Shown here one piece after another: positions 1-8,592 of a stretch of DNA of 64,000 nucleotides (its first letter is position 1; each line of letters starts with the position of its first letter). The stretch is from Halosolutus amylolyticus (lineage in GTDB: Archaea; Halobacteriota; Halobacteria; Halobacteriales; Natrialbaceae). The stretch lies in NCBI RefSeq assembly GCF_023566055.1, contig NZ_JALIQP010000002.1, positions 434,001-498,000 on the forward strand, in the 5' to 3' direction. The position numbers were made by a program, and so were the translations under genes. The notes under the pieces were generated by a model. It saw nothing but the letters and a program-made list of their open reading frames with translations. It did no database searches and was not told the origin of the DNA.

Positions 1-33
1 GGGGCGGGCACGGCGACTCCAGAAACGGCCACG

Positions 34-1473
34 GTGACGTCTGACGACGCCGTCGAGACGTCCGACTCCGGGTCCGCCTGGCACTGGCGGCTCGTGACCG
101 GCGACCGCGACGTGATCGCGGCGAGTTCCGACCCCTGCGCCGACGCCGAGGCTGCCCAGGAGGCGATCGAGCGGGTGCGCGAGCAGGCCCGCGACGCCGA
201 GTTCATCGAGTTCGAAAACGCGGCGTTTCGCGTCTACGAGAGCGACGCCGGCGAGTGGCGCTGGCGGCTGCTCGACGAGGACGGAACGGTCCTCGCCGAC
301 AGCGGCGCGGAACACGCCTCCCGGGGCGAGGCCGCGGAGGCGATGCTGACGCTGAAAGAGCAGGCCCCCGACGCCGACGTCCTGGAGATCGAGACGCCCG
401 CGTTCGAACTGTTCGTCACCCCGGACGACGAGTGGGGCTGGCGGCTGATCGACGGCGCCGGCAGACTCGTCGCCGAGGATCCCGACACCCATCCCACCCG
501 GGAGGCCGCCCGCCGCGCGATGACCCGGCTGCTCGACCACCTCGAGGCCGACGTCCGCACGATGGATCGGCCGATCTTCCAGGTCTCCGGGGCCGACGAC
601 TGGCACTGGCGGTTCGTCCTCCCGACGGGCGAGCCCGTCGCGATCGCCGCCACGTCCCACCCGACCCGGGACGCCCTCGTCGAACGGCTGTCGACCGTTC
701 GCGAGACCGCGGCGGCCGCCGACGACGCGACGATCGACGAGGTCGCGATCCAGCTCTACGACGGCGGCGACTGGCACTGGCGCCTGCTCGATCGCGACCG
801 GGAAGAACTCGCCGACGGGCGGGGGACGTACCCCGATCGGGAGACGGCACTGGAGGCGGTCGAGACGCTCACGGCCCACGCCGAGGAGGGACCGATCTTC
901 ACGATCGAGGACGCCGCGATCCGCGTGGGCGGTGGGGACGGCGCGGGCGGCCACGATGATGACGGCGGGGACGGCGATGGCTGGCACTGGGACCTCGTCG
1001 ACCGGGATCGCGAGATCCTCGCCACCGCGGCCGACAGCGCCGACAGCCGGTCGGCGCTCGTGGCGGCCATCGACGACGTTCGCCGGCTTGCGCCGCTTGC
1101 CGACCCAGTCACGTTTGGGGACGCGTCGTTCGACCTCGTCGCGACCGCGGACGATCGCTGGCAGTGGCAGCTTCGCGACGAGGACGGCCAGGTCGTGGCG
1201 ACCGGCTCGGAACGGTACGCGACGAAGGCGACCGCTCGCGACGCCGTTTCGGACGTTCGACGGCTGGTCGATCGGGCGAGCGTGTTCACGATCGACAGCC
1301 CCTCGTTCGAACTGTACGCGGACGACGAGGAGTGGGCCTGGCGACTGGTCGCCGAGCACGACACGGTGCTGTTAGAGAGCACGCAGACCTACGGGACGCG
1401 CACGGCTGCCCGGGACGCGATCGACGATCTGAAAGCGTACGTACCGGATGGTGCGGTTACAGTTGTCGAGTGA
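34..1473 (+). CDS. DUF1508 (YegP/HVO_2922-like) seven-repeat protein
   Basis: Seven tandem copies of a unit of about 57 residues, each with a W-x-W-R/D/Q-L core, a D-x-(D)G-x-V-A/L turn, an S/T-x-x-(Y/H) motif and an A-x-x-A-I/V helix. This is the DUF1508 (YegP, UPF0339) fold, which usually occurs as one or two copies; seven is long. There is no signal peptide or membrane segment. A Gly/Asp-rich linker (about residues 300-315) separates repeats four and five. The start used is GTG at 34, but the frame is open to the window edge and the first repeat lacks its leading beta strand, so the gene may begin outside. The function of the family is unknown; I infer a soluble cytoplasmic protein. Confidence 0.75.
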   Translation: MTSDDAVETSDSGSAWHWRLVTGDRDVIAASSDPCADAEAAQEAIERVREQARDAEFIEFENAAFRVYESDAGEWRWRLLDEDGTVLADSGAEHASRGEAAEAMLTLKEQAPDADVLEIETPAFELFVTPDDEWGWRLIDGAGRLVAEDPDTHPTREAARRAMTRLLDHLEADVRTMDRPIFQVSGADDWHWRFVLPTGEPVAIAATSHPTRDALVERLSTVRETAAAADDATIDEVAIQLYDGGDWHWRLLDRDREELADGRGTYPDRETALEAVETLTAHAEEGPIFTIEDAAIRVGGGDGAGGHDDDGGDGDGWHWDLVDRDREILATAADSADSRSALVAAIDDVRRLAPLADPVTFGDASFDLVATADDRWQWQLRDEDGQVVATGSERYATKATARDAVSDVRRLVDRASVFTIDSPSFELYADDEEWAWRLVAEHDTVLLESTQTYGTRTAARDAIDDLKAYVPDGAVTVVE

Positions 1474-1482
1474 TCGGCGGAG

Positions 1483-3072
1483 TCAGGTGTTCCCGTTCTG
1501 GACGAACTCGCCCGAACAGTCGTACTCGAGCAGTTCGTATCTGGCGACGTCCGGGGATTCCTCGTACGGGCCGGATCGATCCGTCAGTCCGTAGACGGTG
1601 AGCGACTCGACGTTCGTCTCGTGTGAGGCGTTCCAGCGCTCACAGAGGTAGTTCGCGAAGTACGATCGGTGCTTTTCGTTGCCGGCGTACCGCATGTTCG
1701 ACACGTACTTTCGCTCGCGTGCAGTGTCGTAGGTCGCATCGACCGACGGGGGCCGGTCCCAGTCGACGTCCGAGTCGTGCAGGACGTCGGCTTTCGACCC
1801 GTCTTCCAGTTCACCCGGGACGACGAGCCACCGTGCCGTCGAGGTCGGATTGGGTGCGAACATCCGCCAGCTCTGATCGGCCCGTACCGTGTCGAGGACG
1901 TCCTCGCCCGTCTCGGGGACCTCGGTGTAGCCGACTGCCTCCGCGTTCGAGAGCACGACGAGGACGAGCAGGACCCACGGGATCACCGTCGCGAACAGGA
2001 CGCGGCCCCGAGTGGCGACGGCCGAAAACGACGGCACGTCCGGTCGAGTCACGTCCAGCTCGCTGGGACCAGGAACCGGGAGAACGGGGACTGTGGCCTG
2101 AAGTCGGTCCAGACTCCGACGAAGTGGGACGTCGACTCCGATTCGCGCGGCCACCGCGGTGGCCCCATTCCAGACGCGGGGCGGGTAAAACAGCACCAGC
2201 CCTGCAACGACGATCAGGGGAAACAGGTCGATCCGGAGCGTGACGAGCATCCCGAGGTGCATCCCGACGAACAGCGACGCGATCGACGCGCGCTTGAGCC
2301 CTGTCGAGAGAACGAGTAGCGGAGACAGAACGATGAGGATCATCCACGCGTACGTGAACGCCTGCAACAGGAGGTTCTGTCCCGCGAGGACGTTGCCCAG
2401 CAGATACGTGAGGTGATCCGCCTGAAAAATGTGGACGACCGCCTCGCCGCTCATCCACAGGTCGCTCTGGGTCTTGTGGATGGCGTTGGTCACGTACATG
2501 AGAAGGACCTGGAGGAGGACCGCCATCGTTCCCACTGAGACCACGGTCGGACGCAGTGCATCCCGATCGATCCGACAGGTGTCGACAGCCCACCGCGAGC
2601 CGAGGGGCAGAAAGATCCCCCAGAACAGGAGCATTCGCAACAGGACGTCGCCGGAGTTGAGCACCATCGGATTTCGGAGGTGAAGCGATACCAGGAGGAG
2701 CCACGAGACGATCGTCGCGGTCCGCGTTCGATAGCCGACGAGCAACGCGAGAGCGACGACTCCCGCAACGCAGAACAGGAGGGCCTGGGCCCATACCTCG
2801 CCAGAGACTGCGTGCAGGGAATACGTGTAGGGTGCCGAGTAGTCCGCGAACAGCGCTTCCCGGGGGAGCACGCCGGAATCCGTGTAGAAGTCCTCGAGCT
2901 TTCGCGCCCGTCGGAGGAGATCGACGATCAGTAGCGTGCCGAGCGCGATTCGGAATGCGGCCAGGGCTCTGCGATCGATCTCGAACCGCCGCTGGATGCC
3001 CGCTGCGATTCGATCCACGATATCTGCGACGCGATTCCGCGCTGAAGAGCGGCGCTGCCGATCCGGTGTCAT
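1483..3072 (-). CDS. HTTM domain membrane protein (vitamin K-dependent gamma-carboxylase-like)
   Basis: A 529-residue multi-pass membrane protein. It has an N-terminal cytoplasmic segment (about 1-40), then many hydrophobic helices to about residue 385, then a soluble C-terminal domain of about 140 residues. The motifs ALAAFRIALGTLLIVDLL, W-A-V-D-T and a helix with W-M-I-L-I-V-L-S-P-L are typical of HTTM (horizontally transferred transmembrane) proteins related to gamma-glutamyl carboxylase. True carboxylase activity cannot be assumed. A DCC-family thiol-disulfide protein lies divergently upstream, and HTTM and DCC domains are often neighbours or fused, so the two probably act together. Confidence 0.75.
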   Translation of the reverse strand: MTPDRQRRSSARNRVADIVDRIAAGIQRRFEIDRRALAAFRIALGTLLIVDLLRRARKLEDFYTDSGVLPREALFADYSAPYTYSLHAVSGEVWAQALLFCVAGVVALALLVGYRTRTATIVSWLLLVSLHLRNPMVLNSGDVLLRMLLFWGIFLPLGSRWAVDTCRIDRDALRPTVVSVGTMAVLLQVLLMYVTNAIHKTQSDLWMSGEAVVHIFQADHLTYLLGNVLAGQNLLLQAFTYAWMILIVLSPLLVLSTGLKRASIASLFVGMHLGMLVTLRIDLFPLIVVAGLVLFYPPRVWNGATAVAARIGVDVPLRRSLDRLQATVPVLPVPGPSELDVTRPDVPSFSAVATRGRVLFATVIPWVLLVLVVLSNAEAVGYTEVPETGEDVLDTVRADQSWRMFAPNPTSTARWLVVPGELEDGSKADVLHDSDVDWDRPPSVDATYDTARERKYVSNMRYAGNEKHRSYFANYLCERWNASHETNVESLTVYGLTDRSGPYEESPDVARYELLEYDCSGEFVQNGNT

Positions 3073-3296
3073 TGTGATGGTCGTCCGTCTGTCACGACTC
3101 TCGAGCAGACCGGTATAAGCTTGTTGAACAGTAAAGAGATCGTTTCACCTTGGGACCCCGGGTCACGGCCGAGCGAACCGACGGTCACGGCTGACGACCG
3201 CGTCGGCGTGTGCGATCGGGGCGTTCGACACTGGGCCACCTCGCTCGAACTGCACGATCGGAATACTGAACTATCGAGGCTGCCAACTGCAAGCCG

Positions 3297-3713
3297 ATGG
3301 GCGACGAGATTCCGGACGAGGACCCGATCGTGCTCTTCGACGGCGTCTGCAACCTCTGTAACGGGTTCGTGCAGTTCCTCGTGCCGCGGGACACGGAGGA
3401 GCAGTTCTACTTCGCGTCGCTCCAGTCCGAGGTCGGAACGCAGTTACTGGCCGACCACGGCCTCCCGACCGACGAACTCGAATCGATCGTGCTGATCGAG
3501 GGCGACGACTGCTACGTCAAGTCCGATGCGGTCATCCGGATCGCCACGATCCTCGGCGGCATCTACGCACTCCTGGCACCGTTTCGAGTCGTGCCGCGAT
3601 CGATTCGGGACGGACTGTACGATTTCGTCGCCGCCAACCGCTACCGCATGTTCGGCAAGAAAGAGCAGTGTCTGATGCCGACTGGAGACGTTCAGGAGCG
3701 GTTTCTCGAGTAG
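3297..3713 (+). CDS. DCC-family (DUF393) thiol-disulfide oxidoreductase-like protein
   Basis: 138 residues with the family signature D-P-I-V-L-F-D-G-V-C-N-L-C-N-G at residues 8-22, containing the name-giving DxxCxxC (D14, C17, C20). A conserved R-Y-R-M-F-G-K-K-E-Q-C-L-M-P-T tail sits near residues 115-130. Family members have a thioredoxin-like fold and are predicted redox proteins. It is encoded divergently from the HTTM gene, from which 224 bases separate it. No signal peptide is seen, so it is likely cytoplasmic or peripheral at the membrane. Confidence 0.85.
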   Translation: MGDEIPDEDPIVLFDGVCNLCNGFVQFLVPRDTEEQFYFASLQSEVGTQLLADHGLPTDELESIVLIEGDDCYVKSDAVIRIATILGGIYALLAPFRVVPRSIRDGLYDFVAANRYRMFGKKEQCLMPTGDVQERFLE

Positions 3714-3951
3714 TTCGATCGGTCCCGTGGCCGTCCAGCCGCGCGATCGCGGCAACTCCGTCTTCTCGACGGTCCCCGCGATCGACTCCTCACTCCGCCT
3801 GTGCGATGGCGGGTTCGGTGAGACGTTCTTCCGCCCGATCGCGATCCTCCGGATACCCTACGTCGATCCGCCAGCCGTCCATCCGGATCGGAATGTGATT
3901 GATTCCCTCGGACAGAAGATATTTGTTCTATGCAGACAGTCGCTCACTCAG

Positions 3952-4134
3952 ATGGAATCCGTTTCCGATCATGCCGTCGACGCCGCAGAACCTTCCCCTC
4001 TCGACCAGCTCGAAGATACGGCCTGCACGTTCTGCGATAGTGGATTGCTCGTTCGTAATCAGTACAAGGGAAACGACGCCGTGGTCTGCAACAACTGCGA
4101 GACGCCAGCGATGCAAGTCTGGGACGTGAAGTGA
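3952..4134 (+). CDS. Small zinc-finger protein (HVO_A0556-like)
   Basis: 60 residues ending N-C-E-T-P-A-M-Q-V-W-D-V-K. Two CxxC knuckles, C-T-F-C and C-N-N-C, are about 20 residues apart and fit one zinc ribbon. Longer in-frame starts exist upstream, but an A/T-rich TATA-like element at about 3918-3925 lies 28-30 bases before ATG 3952, which fits a leaderless transcript. Tiny zinc-finger proteins of this type are widespread in haloarchaea; a protein- or nucleic-acid-binding role is inferred. Confidence 0.75.
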   Translation: MESVSDHAVDAAEPSPLDQLEDTACTFCDSGLLVRNQYKGNDAVVCNNCETPAMQVWDVK

Positions 4135-4263
4135 CCACCATCGATTCTGCGTCAGTTGTTTCGTTCGGTCTCGATCGAATGATGGCCGAGCCAGTCTGTG
4201 AGTCGGTCTTTCTGGTAGCGCCTGGATCGATCCACGCCCGAGGCTGGCCGGATGCCGAAGAGG

Positions 4264-4270
4264 TTTTTAT
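4264..4270 (+). promoter_or_regulatory. TATA box of glycan cluster A
   Basis: A T-rich TATA element after an A/G-rich BRE-like stretch. Its centre is about 25 bases before ATG 4292. That spacing makes the second Met (4292) the natural leaderless start rather than ATG 4283. Confidence 0.5.
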
Positions 4271-4291
4271 CGAACGCTATCAATGCCGACC

Positions 4292-5434
4292 ATGAACCTG
4301 CTTGCGGTGGCTGCCGTCTCGCTTCTTTTCGTGACAGCCGTCCCCTATATCTGCTACCTCGGACTATATGCGTGGATTCGACCGCAGGGCTCACCCGCTG
4401 ACAAAGAACCCGCAGAACCAACGGTGAGTATCGTTCTCCCGACGTATAATGAAGCACAGATTGTGGAAACGAAACTCGACGATCTGCTCGAACTCGACTA
4501 TCCGATGGAAAAGGTCGAACTCGTCGTCGTCGACTCGTCGACCGACGACACCCGAGAACTCATCCGCAACTACTTCGCGGACATGGATGCCCCGGAACTG
4601 GTGCTGCTGGAAGAGGACGAGCGTCGCGGGCTCGCGCCGGCGCTCAACGACGCCTACGAGGCTGCATCGAACGAGATGGTCGTGAAGACCGACTGCGATT
4701 CCAAACTCTCGCCGGACGTGCTCCGGGAAGCCGCCGCGAATCTCGCGGACGACGACGTCGCGGCGGTGACTGGCCGGAACGTGGAGGTGTTAGGCGGGAG
4801 TGAGGTCGAATCCGGCTACCGTGGCGTCCAGAGTCACATCCAGCAGTTAGAGTCACACCTCGATTCTACGCTCATCTTTCATGGCCCCTTCTCTGCGTTT
4901 GAGAACGACGCACTGCTTCCGATCGATCCGAACTCGCTGGCCGACGACACCGAACTCGCGCTGAAGATTCGGCGCCAGGGCGATCGCGTGCTCTTCGATC
5001 CCGCCGTCCAGTACATGGAGGCCAGTCACTCTGAGTTCGTCAAGCGGCGAAAGCAGAAGGATCGCCGCGGAATGGGATTGATTCGGTTGCTAGTGCAGCA
5101 CCGAGACGCGATCGGCAGGTACGGCAAGTACGGACGCGTGGTGTTGCCGTTCAACTGGTGGTTCATGATCGTCTCGCCGTGGCTGCTCGCGGTGACGATC
5201 GTGATTTGGACCGGCGCGGCCCTTTCCCTGTTTGGGATCGGCGGGCTGGCGGTTCCGGTGGCAATCAGTGTATTCGTATTTCTCGGACAGCGTGACTTAC
5301 TCGGGCCTGTACAGACGCTGTACTCAATATTCGACACACAAGTGTCGCTGCTACGGGCCAGCGTAGAACTGTTAATTGGCGACTCGGACGGAACGTGGGA
5401 TGTCGATTCGGAGTTGCGGGAGGCGTTCGAATGA
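4292..5434 (+). CDS. Membrane glycosyltransferase family 2 (cluster A)
   Basis: 380 residues. One N-terminal membrane helix (about 3-25) leads to a GT-A domain starting at VSIVLPTYNE. It has the nucleotide-binding V-V-D-S-S-T-D-D and D-C-D-S (DxD-type) motifs and an acceptor-side D-D-T-E-L-A-L-K-I-R-R motif. Two or three membrane helices follow (about 285-340) after FNWWFM. The architecture fits a polyprenyl-phosphate-linked sugar transferase with its active site facing the cytoplasm. It is first in an eight-gene + strand series and has a clearly homologous partner at 40109-41269. The sugar donor cannot be told. ATG 4283 is the alternative start. Confidence 0.85.
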   Translation: MNLLAVAAVSLLFVTAVPYICYLGLYAWIRPQGSPADKEPAEPTVSIVLPTYNEAQIVETKLDDLLELDYPMEKVELVVVDSSTDDTRELIRNYFADMDAPELVLLEEDERRGLAPALNDAYEAASNEMVVKTDCDSKLSPDVLREAAANLADDDVAAVTGRNVEVLGGSEVESGYRGVQSHIQQLESHLDSTLIFHGPFSAFENDALLPIDPNSLADDTELALKIRRQGDRVLFDPAVQYMEASHSEFVKRRKQKDRRGMGLIRLLVQHRDAIGRYGKYGRVVLPFNWWFMIVSPWLLAVTIVIWTGAALSLFGIGGLAVPVAISVFVFLGQRDLLGPVQTLYSIFDTQVSLLRASVELLIGDSDGTWDVDSELREAFE

Positions 5435-5471
5435 AGAACCGAATTCACGTTGGAACAAGGAGGCAACTACA

Positions 5472-6602
5472 ATGACGGATGATCTCAAGGATCAGGACGT
5501 TTCAGTAGCAATTCTCCACGATCGATTCCCAGGAATCGGTGGTGGGGAAAAGTTCGCTATCGAGGCAGCTCGAGTGCTAAATGCGCCGGTATACACAATG
5601 TATGTTTACCCAGGAACAGAGATTCCAGACAACGTGGAGGTCATTCCAATACGACAGAAGAAGTACACAGGCGGTCTCTCTCAGCGGATTCTCGCGTGGC
5701 GGAACGAAGGTTCGAATCCACTCGAGACATTGAGCGTCGCGATGGACATGACAGACGCTCACCCTGAGCTCGTAGATTATGATGTGGTTCTCTCCAGTGC
5801 ACCGCTCAGTAAGAATTACGTCCCGACCACTGACCAACGAGTCGTCCACTATCCTCATAGCCCGCCGCGCTGGTTGTATGACCTATTCCGCGACCGTATG
5901 TCGTCGTTCGACTACTCTGGGATTCGGTTCATATTGAAAGCCTACGCAAAGTGGTGGCGTGCGCTCGACAAGGAGGCGAACGACTACGTGGACACGTTCG
6001 TCGCCAACAGCGAACTTATCCGGGATCGCATTCGACGCTACTACGATCGGGATGCAGAGGTTGTCTATCCACCTATAACAGGGGAGTGGCGTAACGAGGG
6101 TGACGACGGTTACTTCGTCACATGGTCGCGCCTCGCGCCTGAGAAGCGAATTGATCTGATCGTAGAGGCGTTTACCGAACTGGATGAAAAACTCGTTGTG
6201 GCTGGCGATGGTGAACAGCGCGAAAAGCTCGAACGCATGGCACGTGGCTACGATAACATCGAAATCCGAGGGTTCGTCGAGGACATCGAATCGCTGGTCG
6301 CGAAGGCGACTGCAGTCGTGTATGCGCCAAAGAATGAGGACTTTGGCATGGTTGGAGCAGAAGCCATGATGGCAGGAAAACCGTTGTTAGGTGTAGATGA
6401 GGGGTTCACAAAGTATCAGGTCGAACAGAGGATCACCGGAGAACTATTTGAGCCAACTGCCGAGTCGATACGAGAAGCGGTCCAAGAGTTCGACGCGAGC
6501 ATTTATGACGGAGACGAGATCCAAGATCGTGCCAGACGATATCGGTACAAGGAGTTCGAGACGGGATTGCGGCACATCGTTTCAAAGGTGACAAACGAAT
6601 GA
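5472..6602 (+). CDS. Glycosyltransferase family 4 (cluster A)
   Basis: 376 residues, GT-B fold. The N-terminal Rossmann domain opens VAILHDRFPGIGGGEKFAIEAARVL. The C-terminal donor domain has F-V-T-W-S-R-L-A-P-E-K-R-I-D-L and the EX7E-type motif E-D-F-G-M-V-G-A-E-A-M-M-A-G-K-P. The start is set by a strong Shine-Dalgarno sequence (aaggaggc, 5457-5464) eight bases before ATG 5472; an upstream in-frame ATG inside the previous gene lacks this. The stop overlaps the next start in ATGA. It adds a sugar to a lipid-linked intermediate at the cytoplasmic face (inferred). Paralogue at 38895-40112. Confidence 0.88.
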   Translation: MTDDLKDQDVSVAILHDRFPGIGGGEKFAIEAARVLNAPVYTMYVYPGTEIPDNVEVIPIRQKKYTGGLSQRILAWRNEGSNPLETLSVAMDMTDAHPELVDYDVVLSSAPLSKNYVPTTDQRVVHYPHSPPRWLYDLFRDRMSSFDYSGIRFILKAYAKWWRALDKEANDYVDTFVANSELIRDRIRRYYDRDAEVVYPPITGEWRNEGDDGYFVTWSRLAPEKRIDLIVEAFTELDEKLVVAGDGEQREKLERMARGYDNIEIRGFVEDIESLVAKATAVVYAPKNEDFGMVGAEAMMAGKPLLGVDEGFTKYQVEQRITGELFEPTAESIREAVQEFDASIYDGDEIQDRARRYRYKEFETGLRHIVSKVTNE

Positions 6603-7270
6603 ATGTCGAGCGTCCGATTACTCACGACGACCCCGACATCACAATCGTGATCCCGACGCTCCCTGTGAACAGTCACGACCAGGTGGTTGACGATCTTCAC
6701 AATCAGACACACGACGCTGTTGAGGTCATCGTAGTGAACGACCCGGAGAAAGACATCTGTGAGGCGCGCAATGCCGGCATTGAGGCAGCGTCAGCACCGA
6801 TCGTCGCGCTAACTGATGACGATTGTCGGCCACCAGCAGTGTGGGTAGAGCGCATCGTTGCAGCCTTTGAGGCCAATCCCCAACTGGTATGTCTGGAGGG
6901 GAGCGTTCGTGGTGGTCGCACATATGACGGTAAGCGGAAGTACGTAGGATGCAACCTTGCGTTCAACCGAAAGGAAGCATTAGCTGTCGGTGGATTCGAT
7001 AGCGATTACGCCGGATGGCGGGATGACACTGAGTTCGGCTGGCGGATGGAGCGAGATGCTGAGGGACACTGTATGTTCCTTGCTAATGTAGAAATGATCC
7101 ACCCAAACAAACCACGCGCAAGGATTGATAAGGGGAATGAAAATCGGCTGCAAGCCGGGTATCCGGGCAAGTATAACAAAATTATTTTACCCAATACCCT
7201 CCTTGGTCGTTTTAATGACTGGTTGTGGCGATGGGGTTTCTGGGACGCCGTTGACCGCATCCGTACCTGA
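6599..7270 (+). CDS. Soluble glycosyltransferase family 2 (cluster A)
   Basis: 223 residues, a single GT-A domain: I-T-I-V-I-P-T-L-P-V-N-S-H-D near residue 17, then D-I-C-E-A-R-N-A-G-I, A-L-T-D-D-D-C (DxD-like) and a conserved D-D-T-E-F-G-W-R-M-E-R acceptor motif. It has no membrane helix. It overlaps the preceding GT4 gene by four bases (ATGA), so translation is probably coupled. Closest relative in the window is 38176-38898. Base composition is lower in G+C than the genome average here. Confidence 0.87.
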   Translation: MNVERPITHDDPDITIVIPTLPVNSHDQVVDDLHNQTHDAVEVIVVNDPEKDICEARNAGIEAASAPIVALTDDDCRPPAVWVERIVAAFEANPQLVCLEGSVRGGRTYDGKRKYVGCNLAFNRKEALAVGGFDSDYAGWRDDTEFGWRMERDAEGHCMFLANVEMIHPNKPRARIDKGNENRLQAGYPGKYNKIILPNTLLGRFNDWLWRWGFWDAVDRIRT

Positions 7271-7272
7271 TC

Positions 7273-8592
7273 ATGACTAATATTGCACTTATTGTATTGG
7301 ACACGCTTCGGAAAGATACGTTTGATGAACACTTTGACTGGTTACCCGGCCAGCAGTTCGAGAATGCGTGGTCAACGAGTCACTGGACGGTGCCTGCACA
7401 CGCGTCGCTGTTTACAGGCAAGTATGCGAGCGAAGCAGGGGTCTACCGCGGCGCACAGATGCTTGATGTGGACGAAGAAGTGCTCCCCGAACGATTTTCT
7501 CGAGCGGGATATACTACCCGCGCATTCAGTGCCAATCCAAATATCTCTTCGCAGTTCTCATTTGACCGCGGATTTGATCAGTTCAAGGGGAGTTGGCGGT
7601 TGAACGCCATGGACGATAACCTGTTTGACTGGGACGTGTTTATCGAGAAACATCGTGAGGACGGCGCGTCACGCTACCTGAAAGCAATCTGGGAGTGCGT
7701 CATGGGCGACTGCAAAACTATCCCATCACTGAAGCGTGGCGGGTTGCTCAAACTGCGCGATCTGGGTTACGGAAAGTCAACTGTCGATGATGGTGCACAG
7801 TCGGCGCTGGAACTTATTGAGAACACGGACTTTGGTGATGAAGAGTTCTTCTTCGCAAACCTGATGGAAGCGCACTCTCCGTACTCCGCCCCAGCGGAGT
7901 ATCAGACTGTCGAGCCACCAGAAATACGAGGTCTTGAAGCTACTTTCACTGAGGTTAATTCAAACCCAGATCACATCAGGCAGGCATACCATGACGAAGT
8001 GCGCTACCTTTCGGACATGTATCAAAAGATGTTTACAGAACTACGTGAAGCCTTCGATATTATCATTACCGTGTCAGATCACGGCGAACTCCTAGGTGAA
8101 CACGATGCATGGGAGCATATGTACGGCATATATCCTGAGTTGACTCACATTCCTCTCGTTGTCTGGACCGGCGAAAATGATGCCGAACGCCGGAGCGAGA
8201 GCGTAAACTTGCTCGATATCTACCGTACCGTTCTTGAAATCGCCGATATCGATCCAGCAGACACGCGAGGCCGTGACCTCAGGACCGAACTTGATGATGC
8301 GAAGTGTCTTACCGAATATCACGGCATCTCAGAACGACACTACCAGTCGCTGTTAAACAAGGACATCGTCAATATTGAACACCTCCGTCAGGAACTCTCG
8401 GGGTTCGCGTGCCACAAGTACTACTACCACGAAACGTTCGACGGGTACAGAGAATACGGCGAGTCGCCCTACGACGATCCTGGCAGCCATTTATCTGACC
8501 TCGTTTCGAGTTTGGAGAAGCATTACATTGATGAGGAAGATGATATAGACGACGCCGTATTGGACCACTTAGAAGATCTGGGATATGCCTGA
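7273..8592 (+). CDS. AlkP-superfamily (sulfatase-fold) enzyme, type 1 (cluster A)
   Basis: 439 residues without a signal peptide. Metal ligand D10 lies in I-V-L-D-T-L-R. The nucleophile position is T39 in S-H-W-T-V-P-A-H-A-S-L-F-T-G. The second metal site D269-H270 lies in V-S-D-H-G-E-L-L-G-E-H. True sulfatases carry Cys/Ser-x-Pro-x-Arg, matured to formylglycine; here it is Thr-x-Pro-Ala-His, as in phosphotransferases and phosphodiesterases, so sulfatase activity is doubtful. It starts two bases after the GT2 stop. The C-terminus is L-E-D-L-G-Y-A, a tail shared by all enzymes of this fold here. A cytoplasmic role on nucleotide- or lipid-linked glycan intermediates is inferred. Paralogue 36738-38147. 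Confidence 0.8.
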   Translation: MTNIALIVLDTLRKDTFDEHFDWLPGQQFENAWSTSHWTVPAHASLFTGKYASEAGVYRGAQMLDVDEEVLPERFSRAGYTTRAFSANPNISSQFSFDRGFDQFKGSWRLNAMDDNLFDWDVFIEKHREDGASRYLKAIWECVMGDCKTIPSLKRGGLLKLRDLGYGKSTVDDGAQSALELIENTDFGDEEFFFANLMEAHSPYSAPAEYQTVEPPEIRGLEATFTEVNSNPDHIRQAYHDEVRYLSDMYQKMFTELREAFDIIITVSDHGELLGEHDAWEHMYGIYPELTHIPLVVWTGENDAERRSESVNLLDIYRTVLEIADIDPADTRGRDLRTELDDAKCLTEYHGISERHYQSLLNKDIVNIEHLRQELSGFACHKYYYHETFDGYREYGESPYDDPGSHLSDLVSSLEKHYIDEEDDIDDAVLDHLEDLGYA

